This document shows positions 26,295 to 38,582 of a stretch of DNA of 64,000 bases, in pieces. Within the stretch, counting starts at the first letter, position 1; every line of letters begins with the position of its first letter. The position numbers and the translations under genes were made by a program. The notes beneath the pieces are model-generated. The model ran no database searches, was not told where the DNA came from, and worked only from the letters and a program-made list of their open reading frames with translations. Origin of the DNA: Homalodisca vitripennis (Eukaryota > Arthropoda > Insecta > Hemiptera > Cicadellidae); the NCBI RefSeq assembly GCF_021130785.1, contig NC_060207.1, positions 8,212,501 through 8,276,500 on the forward strand. Reading direction: 5' to 3'.

Positions 26295-26653
26295 AGATAA
26301 TTATGTGATGAAATAGTACGTCGACCGTCAAATTAAAGTTCCGGGTTGAACTCCTAGTGGGAAGGATTCTTATGTTCAAATAGGTACCATTATTTCTCTA
26401 TTATTCTTTAATATTACGGTATTGTTGTTACTTATACGCTGATGTCAATGAACGAAAACATCCCTCAACATATTAAAATCGGATCAGTAAAATATAATTA
26501 TTCTAGGAGCTCTGACCACGTGCCTGAGAGAGTTAAGAATATTACAATATAAAAAGTCCAGCAAGAGGGAGTACTAGCGAGTTACACGGACTATTCATTA
26601 TTTTAAACCGTAACGTTTATATTACTATCATTTTTATTTTCACTATTTATTAA

Positions 26654-26683
26654 CACACACACACGCGCGCGCGCGCGCGCGTA
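26654..26683. repeat. Compound (AC)n(GC)n microsatellite
   Basis: A run of AC units passes directly into GC units; alternating purine-pyrimidine sequence of this kind can adopt Z-DNA. Confidence 0.9.
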
Positions 26684-26739
26684 AGCCATGCCGCATGTCG
26701 CTTAACAGAGTGCGCTAAGGTTGCAAGCAAAATTTCAAG

Positions 26740-27595
26740 CCTATAGTTTATTTCGTTTTTCGAGATGTCCTGTGGTCAGATATACAGGTATGTCATATAG
26801 AAACTAAGTTTTACATCTCCGGCAAAAAACAAATTGACAGAATTGAATAACGCTCAGTCAAATTCCATCGTTGAACATGATAGAACTCATTTTTGTCTAA
26901 GTAGAACTGAAGTTTCATATAAAATTTAAAATCTGTAGAGGAGCTTTATTGAGATATTTTGTCACATGAAACAAAAGTTCCGGTAAGGTAGGGAGGGTAT
27001 TACAATGCAAAAATGCATTGAAATCAGATCTTGTCACTAACGTTGACTTTCTCTCTATTATTAAATAATATAGATCTTTTACTTTTTACTGTATGATTGA
27101 TTTATATGTGATAATACGTCACATATTACAATCTCATATGGTTGTACGCTTGTTAAAAAATTTACTTTTATGCTATTTTCTCGTTGCCATCTTGGTTACC
27201 CATAAGAATAATGTAGAGATATTCGCTAACGCTCAGCCAAAATTACCTGGATTGATATCCACCAGTATCAAACTCAGTTTGATTACAAATTAAGCTTCAA
27301 GCTAAGTTTCAAGTGTAGTCTATAGTTTAGTTATTTTTCGAGATATCGTGCAGACAAACGAACAGAAATTAAATTTTTCCAACCCCACGAATACCAATAG
27401 TATTCGGTAACGCTCAGCCAAATACCTGGAATTATATCCACCAGTATGAAACTCAATGTGGTTAGAAATTAAGCTTCAAGCTAAATTTCAAATCTATGTC
27501 AGTTCGATATTGAGATATCGTGTCAACAGACAGACAGAAATGAAATATTTCCATCCCTAAGAGTAATAGTATTCGCTAACGCTCAGCCAATGAAG
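26740..27595. repeat. Cluster of a dispersed repeat family, cluster 2
   Basis: Units of about 165-185 bp contain cgctaacgctcagccaa (27222, 27408, 27573, and a worn copy near 26850), then an ataccaccagtatnaaactc block, a cttcaagctaa-ttcaa block, and a cgagatatcgtgcagacaaa box. This is the same family as at 16880-17715; here three units are in tandem. Confidence 0.8.
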
Positions 27596-28046
27596 TACGT
27601 ATTAAAAAGTAAATAATTCTTCGCCAGTGGGTTTTAAGTTCTAATTCACTATTGTAGAAAAATAAAAATAAAGAATTAAATTCTGAGCGAGTTAATAAAA
27701 CGTACACCATACGTTTCAGCACATTTCCATTCCTTAAAATGTCTTCTAACTTTGTGAGCATTCATTCTCTTTGACACGCATCCACAATTTATTCGACCTG
27801 TGTAATACAGTATGTGCATAAACCAAAGAAATTTCGTGCTCACAACAAAATATGCCAAGAGTAGATCAAGTTACAAAGTATTTATCGTGGACGAGCGCAA
27901 GGCGGGGGAGGGGGGCTGAAATATGCAGGGGCTGGCTTTGTGAGCGTGTCTCGTAAAGTGGCGAGTTTAGTGCCCGCACCTGCCCGTGTGTTGAAAACCC
28001 TGCAACTCTTATTGCATCGTGAGTGGAAACCGCACAGCCTTCATAG

Positions 28047-28225
28047 CATCGTGTGTTACAAAACCACGAGCCTTCTCTGAATAACAACTGAGCTGGACTT
28101 ACCGCTGGGCGTGGAGGATCGTTCTCTGACAACATCGTGTGTTACAAAACCATGAGACGTCTCTGAATAACAACTGACCTGGACTTACCGCTGGGCGTGG
28201 AGGATCGTTCTCTGACAGCATCGTG
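28047..28225. repeat. 86-bp repeat, two tandem copies (second locus 29937-30060)
   Basis: Copies start with catcgtgtgttacaaaacca at 28047 and 28133 and a third start at 28219 is cut short. The unit includes ctctgaataacaactgagct and accgctgggcgtggaggatc. The same unit recurs at 29937-30060. Identical short open frames at both loci (minus strand, beginning MLSENDPPRPAVSPAQLLF) are a by-product of this repeat, not genes. Confidence 0.9.
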
Positions 28226-28984
28226 TGGACTGTTTACCTGTAACACGTACTGTATTACCTACAAACTTATAGTCTAGGCGCTGAGAGCCTATTTGCACAG
28301 AATAAGCTCGCAATTTGGTTTTTCTTGAAATCCATAAAGGAACATTTCCTAAGAAAGAAATTGATCTCCAGCCATGGTAATATTTTGGTGGAGGTCAAGA
28401 TGGGAAGGTATCAAAAGGGTTAAAACATGAATCGATGTGATTTTTTTTCTGACAATGTTTACAAATGTGGATTACAATTAGGAGCAATATTTTTTTCACT
28501 ATTAAATTCCACCAACAATATGTTGTTTGAACGAATTACTTTAATGTTCACTATAGTTTAAAAGGTATATCGTCATTCCACTAGATAAAAATACTGAAAG
28601 CCGCCATCTCAAGAGAGCTAACACAGATATAACATTTATTTACGTTTCCCACGGTTGGTTTTAATGTGTAAATGTAAAAATGCACAGTGTAAGAAAAATG
28701 TGTTGATTCATATTTGTTATCACCATTTTCGTCCTCCACGAAAACTAGCGCGGCTGACGATATATTTCTTTATCATGCAACATTTCTCTACCGATTTCTA
28801 GGAATACCAGGGTTTATAGCCTGGAAACTCTAAAATGTTTTAAATTGTACGGAATAAGTTTTATTATCAATTTTTTTATTTATTTATAATTTTCAATCCG
28901 TTGCAACTGCATTATTTAATTTACTTGATAAAATCACAACTTAAGAACATCTACTAAATACTTAAACCGTTCTATTCGGAGATT

Positions 28985-29325
28985 TCACGACTGTATAGCG
29001 ATCATACAGACTTCTCAAACGAGTCCACCTTTGATTGTTTACCTGGAAAATCAAAAGTACTGCTTTACAAAACGAGCCTACCTCATGTACAGCCTTCAAC
29101 TGTATAGTGATCGATCTTCTACCAATGATCATACAGGCTTCTCAAGCGAGTCTACCTTTGATTGTATACCTGGAAAATTAAAGGTACTGCTTTAGCGAAC
29201 GAGCCTATCTCATGAACAACCATTAGCTGTATAGTGATCGATCTTTCTACCAATGATCATGCAGACTTCTCAAGCGAGTCTACCTTTCATTGTATACCTG
29301 GAAACTCAAAGGTACTGCTTTGTCT
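28985..29325. repeat. Degenerate tandem repeat, 127-128-bp unit, 3 copies
   Basis: Three units are anchored by cttctcaa at 29011, 29138 and 29266, each followed by cgagtc, cctggaaa and ggtactgctt. Units differ by about a tenth of positions, so this array is older than the 130-bp one. Confidence 0.85.
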
Positions 29326-29408
29326 CTGTCTCTGATGTCGAAACGATATAAAGGTTCGTTTTAAGATTCTTCGTCGCCGACTTTCTTTGGTCTCTTTAGA
29401 CGAACATG

Positions 29409-29460
29409 ACTCCAGATTCCAGGAGTCAAGTCTGAAAAAGCGTCAGATACCAGATGTTAT
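29409..29460 (+). repeat. Copy of the gattccaggaatcaagtctg motif
   Basis: Reads gactccagattccaggagtc, then aagtctgaaaaagcgtcaga and taccagatg. Related copies lie at 61503-61600 and in the arms of the foldback at 63542-63916. Confidence 0.6.
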
Positions 29461-29936
29461 GTGTATTATACGTTTGTTTTAAGGAAGTCATTTACAGTAC
29501 TAATTGACCCTTTGACAGTCCTGATGGGCTTTGATGGGCTTGATGGGCAATATTTGTTCGTAGGTACTCTTGGCTGTTCAGCAGAAACGCTTCCTGTAGC
29601 TTTGCACAGAAACAGGCAGGAGTTCTAACTCGGCGAGAACATAATTTAACTTTCGTTTCAACATCCTGATTCTTTTCTTTTCAATTTATTTGAATCGAGT
29701 GTTCCTGTTCTGGTTAGTTGTATTGCAATGCAACATTGAATCTTATGAAAAAACAAATGCCACTTTTAAATTGGCATGTAAGTGGATCGTGAAGTCTCCC
29801 AAACGGAGTATAAATAAACTGATGATAATAATATTGTAATAACTTTGACTACTTGATCACAACAGAAACAAATTAGAAACGTGTTTTGCTCAGTATATTG
29901 TGTGTGTATATATATATATATACATGTACACTGCAT

Positions 29937-30056
29937 AATGTGACAAAACCACGAGACTTCTCTGAATAACAACTGAGCTGGACTTACCGCTGGACGTGGA
30001 GGATCGTTCTCTGACAACATCGTGTGTTACAAAACCACGAGACTTCTCTGAATAAC

Positions 30057-30060
<4 letters not shown>
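29937..30060. repeat. 86-bp repeat, second locus
   Basis: One full and one partial copy of the unit at 28047-28225. The second copy breaks off exactly where the (TA)n tract at 30061 begins. Confidence 0.9.

Positions 30061-30111
<51 letters not shown>
30061..30111. repeat. (AT)n microsatellite
   Basis: About 25 AT units directly joined to the truncated 86-bp repeat. Confidence 0.95.
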
Positions 30112-30114
<3 letters not shown>

Positions 30115-30161
30115 CCCAATGATCCATTATTAAATACTACACTAAGACAGGGTTGGGGAGA

Positions 30162-30953
30162 GTCGGTTGTCGAATGGTTTAAGGCGTTGGGCTTAGTATC
30201 TGAATTATGAAACATTGGGTTACAATAGAAAAGTAACAATAAATTATGGTTTTACTATTATTATTAGTCACTTTTGCCAATTATTGTAGCTCTTTCGTAT
30301 TTCTTTATTTATATACCTTTTGCACTTGTTATTCATTTATTTGTTATTTGTTATTTATGTACTCGTTATTATTAAGGATGGTTGTTTGTATTTGTAAATT
30401 TGTTAAATTTTTGATGTGTTTTAGTTTTTATAGATCTTTTACACTTGTTATTCATTCTTAGTTTTTTGCATTGTTACTTATTTAAATATATTGTATTATA
30501 TAGCATTGTTATACATTTATAGTTTTTTTTTTCTTTTTTTACACTTTTCATACATTTATAGTTTTCAGCACTGTTACTTATTTATGGATAGTTTATTTGC
30601 ATTTTTATTTATTTATTGATCGATTTGCACCTTTTTTATATAGCTGTTTTTTAATTCTTATTTAACCATAGAACGTCACATTATGCAATGTACATGTATA
30701 TTAGTTAAATAATTTTCTAATTTATTATTTATCATTACCGTTATATTCATTATAATTTATACATATTTTATATATTGTTAATTATGTCTAGGAATATAAA
30801 GTCCAGTTGCACGTTTGGCTTGTTCCTATGATGTTAAGTACTGTAGTAATTAGCTACCTTGTAGTATGTTTATAATTTTAAATTGGTCTGTGATCGTTTG
30901 AAGGAAATAATAATAATAATAATAATAATAAAGGTTCAAATCCTCTCTGCGAC
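30162..30953 (+). pseudogene. Class-II tRNA-like sequence split by an insertion
   Basis: The left part (30162-30221) reads gtcggttgtcgaatggttta then aggcgttgggctta, very close to the 5' half and A box of tRNA-Ser/Leu. The right part (30933-30953) reads ggttcaaatcc followed by tctctgcgac, a good B box and a 3' acceptor strand whose cgac pairs with the 5' gtcg. The gap of about 710 bp is filled by an AT-rich segment ending in an (AAT)n run. Without it the two halves give about 77-80 nt, close to a class-II tRNA. It may be a tRNA pseudogene or the head of a tRNA-derived SINE. The anticodon arm is too worn to name the isotype. Confidence 0.5.
30222..30932 (+). mobile_element. LINE 3' tail with (AAT)n end, inserted in the tRNA-like sequence
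   Basis: The segment is AT-rich and ends with about eight AAT units, the kind of simple tail seen in I-group and related LINEs. The base strings at the two joins (gggtt on the left, aggtt on the right) are consistent with a short target duplication. No protein is visible, so it would be a 3'-end-only copy. Confidence 0.4.
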
Positions 30954-33845
30954 AGTCACATTTTTTACTTCGTATCTCTTGTACGATATAGAACTTCCCC
31001 TGTATTCGGTTTGGAATATCCACGCCCAGAACTGGCAAAACAGGGCTTCATACTGGACCAACCTCTCATTTCCAAAAATGACTTTTTGTAATAAATTGTT
31101 CTGCTCAAATTTTAAGTTCCATTTTAACAGCACATATACAAATTCTGAAACTTCTCTGACTAAAATACTCTCCTTAAATAAAATTTAATTTAGTTCTACA
31201 ATTACTGTAGGTCAAATAACAATATTATAATTGTTTATTTAAATGTACGCTATACGAGTTTACTACTTGCTTCAGACACCATTGATTGAACTGGCACCTT
31301 TTATTGAACACATATGCTCAATTTAAAGTACTCTGCAATAATGTAGTATTTGACTTATGTATTTTTTATGAATAATTTCAAAAGGTACTCAAGACATATT
31401 ATTATCCTTGTTCAAACAATGCAATCATTCTTTAAGTGGTTGAGACAGACCAGTTTGCCCAACGGAAGTCGCCACACTTATACCGGAAGTGGGCGTTTAA
31501 CTCAGCCCAATATCAAACAGTTTTTGAAGTGTTATGATTGTTTTTATAAGATTATATACTACAATTTATTATATTCGGTACAATAAAATGTTTGCTAGCG
31601 TTCACAAGTATGAAAGGATAAAGAGACCGCACAAACCACGTAACTCGCTTGTCACACTCGGCTAGATATTGTATTTTCTCACCCTCACCCCTTTCTGCTC
31701 CAAAGTACAGGAGAATTGCAGCAGGAACAGAGCTTAGACCTATAGTACAGGGGGAGGGGTACATCTCCCTTAATTAAGGGCTCAATCAACGCGAAATCAC
31801 AGCACTCACGATCAAGTCACCCCCTCCCCCTCTCCCTCACCCCCTCACACGGTTCCGCAACATCAATGAGACAGCTTCCCAACGCCAATTAGTGAGATCA
31901 AACAGCTTTATCAGAAATATTTCATATCGCGCCATATTACATACGATGGTAATCATACACCCGACTTGTGGTGTCTCCGTTTGACGCGATTATAAGTCTT
32001 CCCATTATACACTACTAGCAGTTACCCGCGGCTCCCACACAGTTTCATAACAACCCCCCCTTTTCTCATTTCATAATAAAAAGTAAACTCATTTAGTTAT
32101 TAAATCGACGTTCTCATATTCGACGTTCATGTGTGCAAACTTAAACCTCTGGATCATGAATGATGGGGTTTGTTTTTATAAATGTTTATTACGCTTTAGA
32201 TATGTAAAAAAATTGTTCAATATATCCGGATTGATATGTTTTATGTCATTGACAAGAAAATATAAACTTCAAGCGCTATTCCAACATTCATTTTACGTGA
32301 TAAAAATAGGGCCTCAGTATAGAAAGTGGCCACCACCAAATTGGGTGCCAAATAGAAATAACTATACTATCGAATACAAAAACATTCTAATTATAGTTAT
32401 GTACAATGAATTATTGCCGGCTCTTTGTAATGTATTGAATAATTGATTGTTATTGAATATTACAAACGAATTCAAACAAAGTAAAACCATTTGTATGGTA
32501 TTTGAGTAAAGGGTAAGTACAATAGCGGTGTTCGTGTGTTATTTGAGTCACAAGCTGACAGACACGTTTATCCTTCAAAATAGTAAATTCTTCACGGTTT
32601 TGTTTGTTACATTTTATAAATACACATAGCTGAGATGGTTTTTTATTCATCATTACATTATTTATTACTTTTTTAGATATTAAAACTGAAATCAACTGTA
32701 ATTCGAAATAACTATAATTCGCCTAGACATTTTGGTTTCGGTGTTTTAGATAATCATGCATATCGATGATTCGATTGGGTTAATGCTCGCTTATTATACT
32801 GCAGTTGTATAATAGGTAATTCTAACTTTACCTTAGCTAAATTTAATTTCTCACTGGACTAACTCAGAATGTTAATACCCATCTCTTAGGTGCCTAACTT
32901 TTACTTTCTGAAAATAAAAACCCCACTTACATATACATACATAGATATTAGATAGATACATAGATAGATACTTGCAGGTACGATGTATTTATTTGATTGT
33001 AAATTGTTAATTAGTTTTTAGGTATAGAAATCCATAAACGTGTTATCGTAGTAAAAGATATCTGGCAACCTAATTTACTGTGATTGCATTACATCCGGGT
33101 TTCTCTGTTTTTGAATTTACCCCGCTTAATGTTACCCGCAACTGTTTACAGAACTTGTTATTTGTAAAACGTTCTGTTATTTTTATAAAGTTTAATTTCA
33201 ATTTCTGTTAATAGTGTTTTAAATTTATAGAGAAAACTTCGTTGAATTTATATTCCTTGACTAGTTTTAATATTATTTATTTTTTATTTTTATGAGTTTT
33301 GTGAAAAATTATGTTGTCCAACTTGACGAATACACCTATGGTATCTTGCAGTTCCGAACAAATCAGCGTGTTTCTGAATTTTGGAAGTATTTTATTTATT
33401 TCTATCTATATTAGTTATTTCTATCTACGTAGAAATGTTACTAATTTTTATAAATTTAAAATTGGAATATATATGTTGCAATTTGTTTTTAAATATAGTT
33501 TTGTTTGACACAACCAAACATATTGCATACTTAATATATCAAATTTGTCCATTGCCAAGATTTTATTTTTGGAAACTTGCGATATAATGTTTTAATATTT
33601 TCCCTTAGCCAACACGCATTAACTTTTCCACCTAAGCAAAAACAAGGATTCGGCGTAAACTCACAAACGTACTATCTCTATATAGTAATATTACAAATTA
33701 ATGGCTGGTACATTGAAAGAAGGCTAGTACGTTTTCAGATAACTTATTATTTCTAGTTCACCGTGGACCTGCAGCTAGATTTCCCTAAACTTCCCTAAGC
33801 AACACAAGATACTTTGTTTCTGCGACCCCAGGTCGGGTGTATCCT
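30954..33845. other. Intergenic DNA without a recognisable gene
   Basis: No credible gene. Around 32005-32040 the phrase ctagcagttacccgcggctc resembles a common insect retroelement edge. The 105-residue open frame at 32129-32446 follows it and matches nothing I recognise. A C-rich patch lies at 31815-31850. Confidence 0.4.
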
Positions 33846-34222
33846 GTACTGGAGTACTGGTCACTACTGGAGTACCGGTCATTACTGGAGTACAGATCAC
33901 TACTGGAGTACTGGTCACTACTGGAGTACAGGTCACTACTGTAGTACAGGTCACTACTGGAGTACCGGTCACTACTGGAGTACAGATTACTACTGGAGTA
34001 CCGGTCACTACTAGAGTACTGGTCACTTCTGGAGTACTGGTCACTACTGGAGTACAGATCACTACTGGAGTACAGGTCACTACTGGAGTACAGGTCACTA
34101 CTGGAGTACAGGTCACTACTGGAGTACAGATCACTACTGGAGTACCGGTCACTACTAGAGTACTGGTCACTACTGGAGTACAGGTCACTACTGGGGTACA
34201 GATCACTACTGGAGTACTGGTC
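33846..34222. repeat. 18-bp minisatellite, about 21 copies
   Basis: The unit is ggtcactactggagtaca with third-position variants (t/c/a) that shuffle between copies. Because 18 is a multiple of three, both strands stay open over most of the array, giving a 143-residue minus-strand frame made of TPVVTC-like hexapeptides and a plus-strand TGHYWS frame. Neither has a start context, a signal peptide or flanking domain that would argue for a real protein. Confidence 0.93.
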
Positions 34223-35119
34223 CAGTATTATCCTGCTGTTATTATTATAAGTGTACTGAAAGATGTAAAGTTAGAATAAGAAATTAAGTCAAAATATGTA
34301 TTTAATGGAGCAGTACCATTTAATTTTTTCAAAATACAAATGTAATATAAATTTCGTACTAAAACTGTTTTGTTCCTATGAAATGAGCTTATTACGGTCA
34401 ATAGTACTAAGTATTTAATATTCTAGTAAATCAGTTATACATTTTCCATATAAAATTCCAATAATGTGAGTAATGACAGTTTGTATATTGTTAGTATATA
34501 AAGTTATTTATTAACAACTACACACACAATTGTTTCTCCTATGTTTTACATGCTCTTGACGCCTTGAGGTCCTTTTGAAACGAATATTAGCATCATAGAA
34601 ATAGGTTATACTTTCGTACATGTCACTTATATATAAAACTACCAATCTGTGACATTGTACATATGGACCTCCAGTTGATGACGTTTGTGTCTTTTGTGAA
34701 GGATGAAAATATCTATTGAAATCTTCATAAACGTCACCTATTAAAAGTAACGATTGGCAACAAAAAAACTCAACTCGGAGGCTAAGCGTGCTGGCGAATG
34801 GTCATGCATAAGTTGCGTGGGAGCCATTAGAGGCAACAAGAGAGAGAAGTTGGAACCGGCGGCCAAAACAAATCCGCGCTAGTGGTTTAATTGGTTATTT
34901 GGCATGTTAACTAGGTAGCCTGGCTGTCGTGGCACTGGGCAGTCACCATTACTGACTGTATATATTATATCAAGTTTGTATCAAAACTTTTTAATTGCAT
35001 TTTCTGACTTGAATGGCACCACAACAAGAGATTGTTTCTTATTAATGTCTATAAAGTTAGCCTTCGTGGAATGGGGTTGTCCAAGTGACAAATTCACTAG
35101 CAGCTAACTCACCTATCAC
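34223..35119. other. Intergenic DNA without a recognisable gene
   Basis: No gene seen. The part near 34780-34930 is richer in G and C but carries no recognised product. Confidence 0.4.
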
Positions 35120-35749
35120 GATGAAGGTCAACTTGTAGCCTTATTGGCTAGGCGTTCAGCGAAGTAGCTGTCGCCAGTTGAAGATGAAGGTTAACTCGTA
35201 GCCTTATTGGCTAGGCGTTTAGCGAAATCGCTGTCGCCAGTTGAAGATGAAGGTTAACTCGTAGCCTTATTGGCTAGGCGTTTAGCGAAATCGCTGTCGC
35301 CAGTTGAAGATGAAGGTTAACTCGTAGCCTTATTGGCTAGGCGTTCAGCGAAGTCGCTGTCGCCAGTTGAAGATGAAGGTTAACTCGTAGCCTTATTGGC
35401 TAGGCGTTCAGCGAAGTCGCTGTCGCTAGTTGAAGATGAAGGTTAACTCGTAGCCTTATTGGCTTGGCGTTAAGCGAAGTCGCTGTCGCCAGTTGAAGAT
35501 GAAGGTTAACTCGTAGCCTTATTGGCTTGGCGTTAAGCGAAGTCGCTGTCGCCAGTTGAAGATGAAGGTTAACTCGTAGCCTTATTGGCTTGGCGTTAAG
35601 CGAAGTCGCTGTCGCCAGTTGAAGATGAAGGTTAACTCGTAGCCTTATTGGCTAGGCGTTCAGCGAAGTCGCTGTCGCCAGTTGAAGATGAAGGTTAACT
35701 CGTAGCCTTATTGGCTAGGCGTTCAGCGAAGTCGCTGTCGCCAGTTGAA
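35120..35749. repeat. Tandem array, 63-bp unit, 10 copies
   Basis: Ten exact-period copies start with gatgaaggttaactcgtagc and contain cttattggctaggcgtt and gaagtcgctgtcgccagttg. A block of three consecutive copies carries tggcttggcgttaagcg in place of tggctaggcgttcagcg, so sub-variants are clustered. All three plus-strand frames are closed by recurring stops. Confidence 0.97.
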
Positions 35750-38149
35750 GATGACGAACTCTGATTCCAGTACTCACGATAACTGTCCAACGAGGTCACC
35801 TAAAGAACTGCTATTCGTTGTGAAGCTTTACTTCTACTGTGTTCTAGGGTGTTCAGTAAAATGTTAAAATAATGTGATATTTTATTTTACACATAAAAAT
35901 AAGCAAACTATTTCATATGAAGGTATGTCCTAAAACCTTTAATTTTCCGTCTATCAGACTGTATGTGTTATATAGGTGTTATAAAAAATTATACCTTTTG
36001 AATCAGCTAAGATAAAGTTAAGAAACTTGAAAATTGTATAACTTTGGTAGACCTTTATGAAAATGAAATATTAACAACATTCTTGTAACCGTTTAAAAAT
36101 GGTGTCTGTTTAAAGTTTTAAAAGTTAAATAATAAAAAAATCTGCATAGTTATAAAAACATGCATAGGATACCAACTATTTAGTAATTTTTATACCAATT
36201 CTAATGGTATCTTTTTCAAAGAATCCGTCAACGCATAAGTGAGCACGAACACTTTATAGGTATGCTTCCACAAGCCGGAAGCAACTATGATTTTGTCTTT
36301 TGATAGGCATCAGCTGTTTTAAATAAGATACAAATTTTACAAGATACCAACTATTTTGAAATTTGTATGACAATTCCAACGGTACTTTTTCCAACGAAAT
36401 CCGTCAACGCATAAGCGAGCACGGCCACTTTAAAAATACGCTTGCACAAGCCGGGAGCACCAAACATGTCCCAGTTGAGAGGTCCCAGTTGTTCATCAGT
36501 TGCTCATTTGTATGTGTACAACAAACTCCTAAAGTATTGGAACACTTTTACTGAACAACCGTACATCGGCCCAGTGTTGACAACGAGAACAATATACCTT
36601 AGAATGAACAAGTTAGCAAAAACCAGCGTATATGAACTTTATCTTATGACATTTTTAAGTAACTTATTAACACGTTATGTGTTGAAGCTACTTTGTTGGA
36701 TTGGTTGGTTTTACGCAAGATTGAATATTTCAACTTATCCTGCAAAGTCGTATTCATAACGGTAAACGGTTTTGGTACTGGGTTTTACTTACTAAGATTA
36801 CTCATGAAAATAGAATAAATGGAGCATAGATTTCGCGTATGGTGTTAATAAGCTTCTATAAGCTTAAAATAAAAAGAACAGGATTTCTTGTCTGTCTGTT
36901 AAATACAAATATTTTATCGACTTTAGACTAACTTTGCGGAGAACTATATCATCATAGGATATAAGCAAAAATTCTGATTGTTAACAGGATGCAAGTACCT
37001 TATTGTAATCTGTAACTTTAGGATTGTGGTGAAGAGGAAATTCACTAAATTAGTTATTTTAAGGCCATTGGAGCCTGGCTGACTCTAAATTATACAGTGT
37101 TATCTCTTAAGTGTTATGTACAAAGTGATTCAGAAGTTATAAATTGAACTTAGGTTTTCATCATCATTGTTCCGTGTGCTTCACTCACCATCATGACAAC
37201 ATTTAAGTAAACGTCGTCATTTACTCTGCCAGCTATAAAAACATTCACCTTATCTTGCTTTTCTATTTCAACTCTTAGCAGTTTTTAGGAGTTCGTTCTC
37301 GAATTCTCCAAGAGTTAATTGAAGACATTATCTAGTGAATTTGAATTGTTCAAACCATCTCAAAACATTCAGTGTCATCCTTTAAATACCACAGTAAAAC
37401 TCTCAGCACATCTGAGGTCAAGTGAAATTACGCTTAGCTGATAGAAAATAGTCCTAATGTCGAGCACATATCAATGTGCTGTTAGTTCAAATGATTTCTT
37501 AATATGTGTTTGTTATATTAAACTCAAGTCGTAGCGAAGTTGCTTACCGCTGCAGTTTGAATACAACATCATTCACTGTTTCTATTCTTTTATTTCTTTG
37601 TATTTCGGTTTAACAATTTATAACTAAATATATCTATCTTTAAGAATTCATTATGATAATACATAAACCTTCGTCATTAGTCTATTTTTGCTCCACTAGA
37701 AATTTTATAATCTATTAAATATAATTAATTGTATCAAATGTGTTGTTTTTTACTTTGATTTATTTATATTTTATGTATTGACGCAGTGGTTTAACTAAGG
37801 GGGATTGAGAGGGATAAAACACCTTCCTTCTAAGGGATAAAATAGCCTTGCTTTCCCTAAGGGCTAACAAACAAATGTTGAAGCAGAGGCTCTGTTTTCA
37901 CAACCGAAGGCACACACTGCGAGCATTGTCAGCGGTTATGAACATCTTCAACTTACACGCTTCTCTGGAGATGTGTAAAGCGAACGAGTAAACTTTACTA
38001 TTTCAATACAGATACTAGTATATTAAATAATAATAATATAAATATTATTTAGACAATATTATAAATAATATATTAAATTCATATACTAATTTAATAAACA
38101 AACCGATATAACTGGGTATAGAAGAGCCAGACAGGACGAATAAGTTAGC
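35750..38149. other. Intergenic DNA without a recognisable gene
   Basis: Apart from the duplication at 36166-36465, nothing is identifiable. Near 37795-37870, gcagtggtttaactaagggg followed by repeated aagggataaaa phrases may be a worn DNA-transposon end. Confidence 0.35.
36166..36465. repeat. Direct duplication, two diverged copies 175 bp apart
   Basis: Copies at 36166-36292 and 36341-36465 share gataccaactatt, aattcnaanggtanctttttc and aatccgtcaacgcataag then cgagcacg and cacaagccgg. Confidence 0.8.
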
Positions 38150-38249
38150 TAACGCTCAGAACGGATATGCAGACATTGGTCTTTTGACTTCAAACCAATA
38201 GTGTGCTTCCTTAGACTAAGTGTAACTTATGTATCAGGTTTCAAGTTCA
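38150..38249. repeat. Outlying diverged unit of the 126-bp array
   Basis: Contains agctaacgctcag (dispersed family landmark), then cttttgacttcaaaccaata, cttccttagactaag and aacttatgtatcaggttt, matching the unit of the array at 38583-39235 but separated from it by about 330 bp. Confidence 0.65.
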
Positions 38250-38580
38250 AGTTCAAAAATCTTTATTTACTTTAGAATTTACATGTACTGTATTTGGTAA
38301 TTTGTAAATAAATGTAAATATAATGTACATATGCCATCATGGCACGTACGAAATGAAAAAACAAAAACAATTTTAGATACTTATATTTATATCAAAGCCC
38401 TTCAGCTGGCTGCGGTTCTACTTTCAGACTCTAATATATGACTTGTGTACTATACATACATACACTCTCACCTATACAATCATATGAATTACAGGACGGT
38501 AATATATCCATACCTCTATAAAGTATAGTAACAACCAGAATAACAATAAAAATTAATAACTAATTGACGTATTTAAAGGC
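38250..38580 (-). mobile_element. LINE-like 3' tail inserted between repeat units
   Basis: Begins tcaagttcaagttcaaaaat then ctttatttac, a form seen (reversed) at the 3' ends of many insect LINEs and similar in style to 43735. It carries no open protein. Its position between the outlying unit and the main array suggests it interrupted a longer array. Confidence 0.45.
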
Positions 38581-38582
38581 TT

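Noticed and set aside
27866..30020. Paralogous small proteins starting MLSENDPPRPAVSPAQLLF
   Set aside because: Both come from the 86-bp repeat and diverge completely outside it.
33775..34206. 143-residue Thr/Pro/Val-repeat protein on the minus strand
   Set aside because: It is fully explained by an 18-bp minisatellite whose length is a multiple of three; there are no non-repeat domains.
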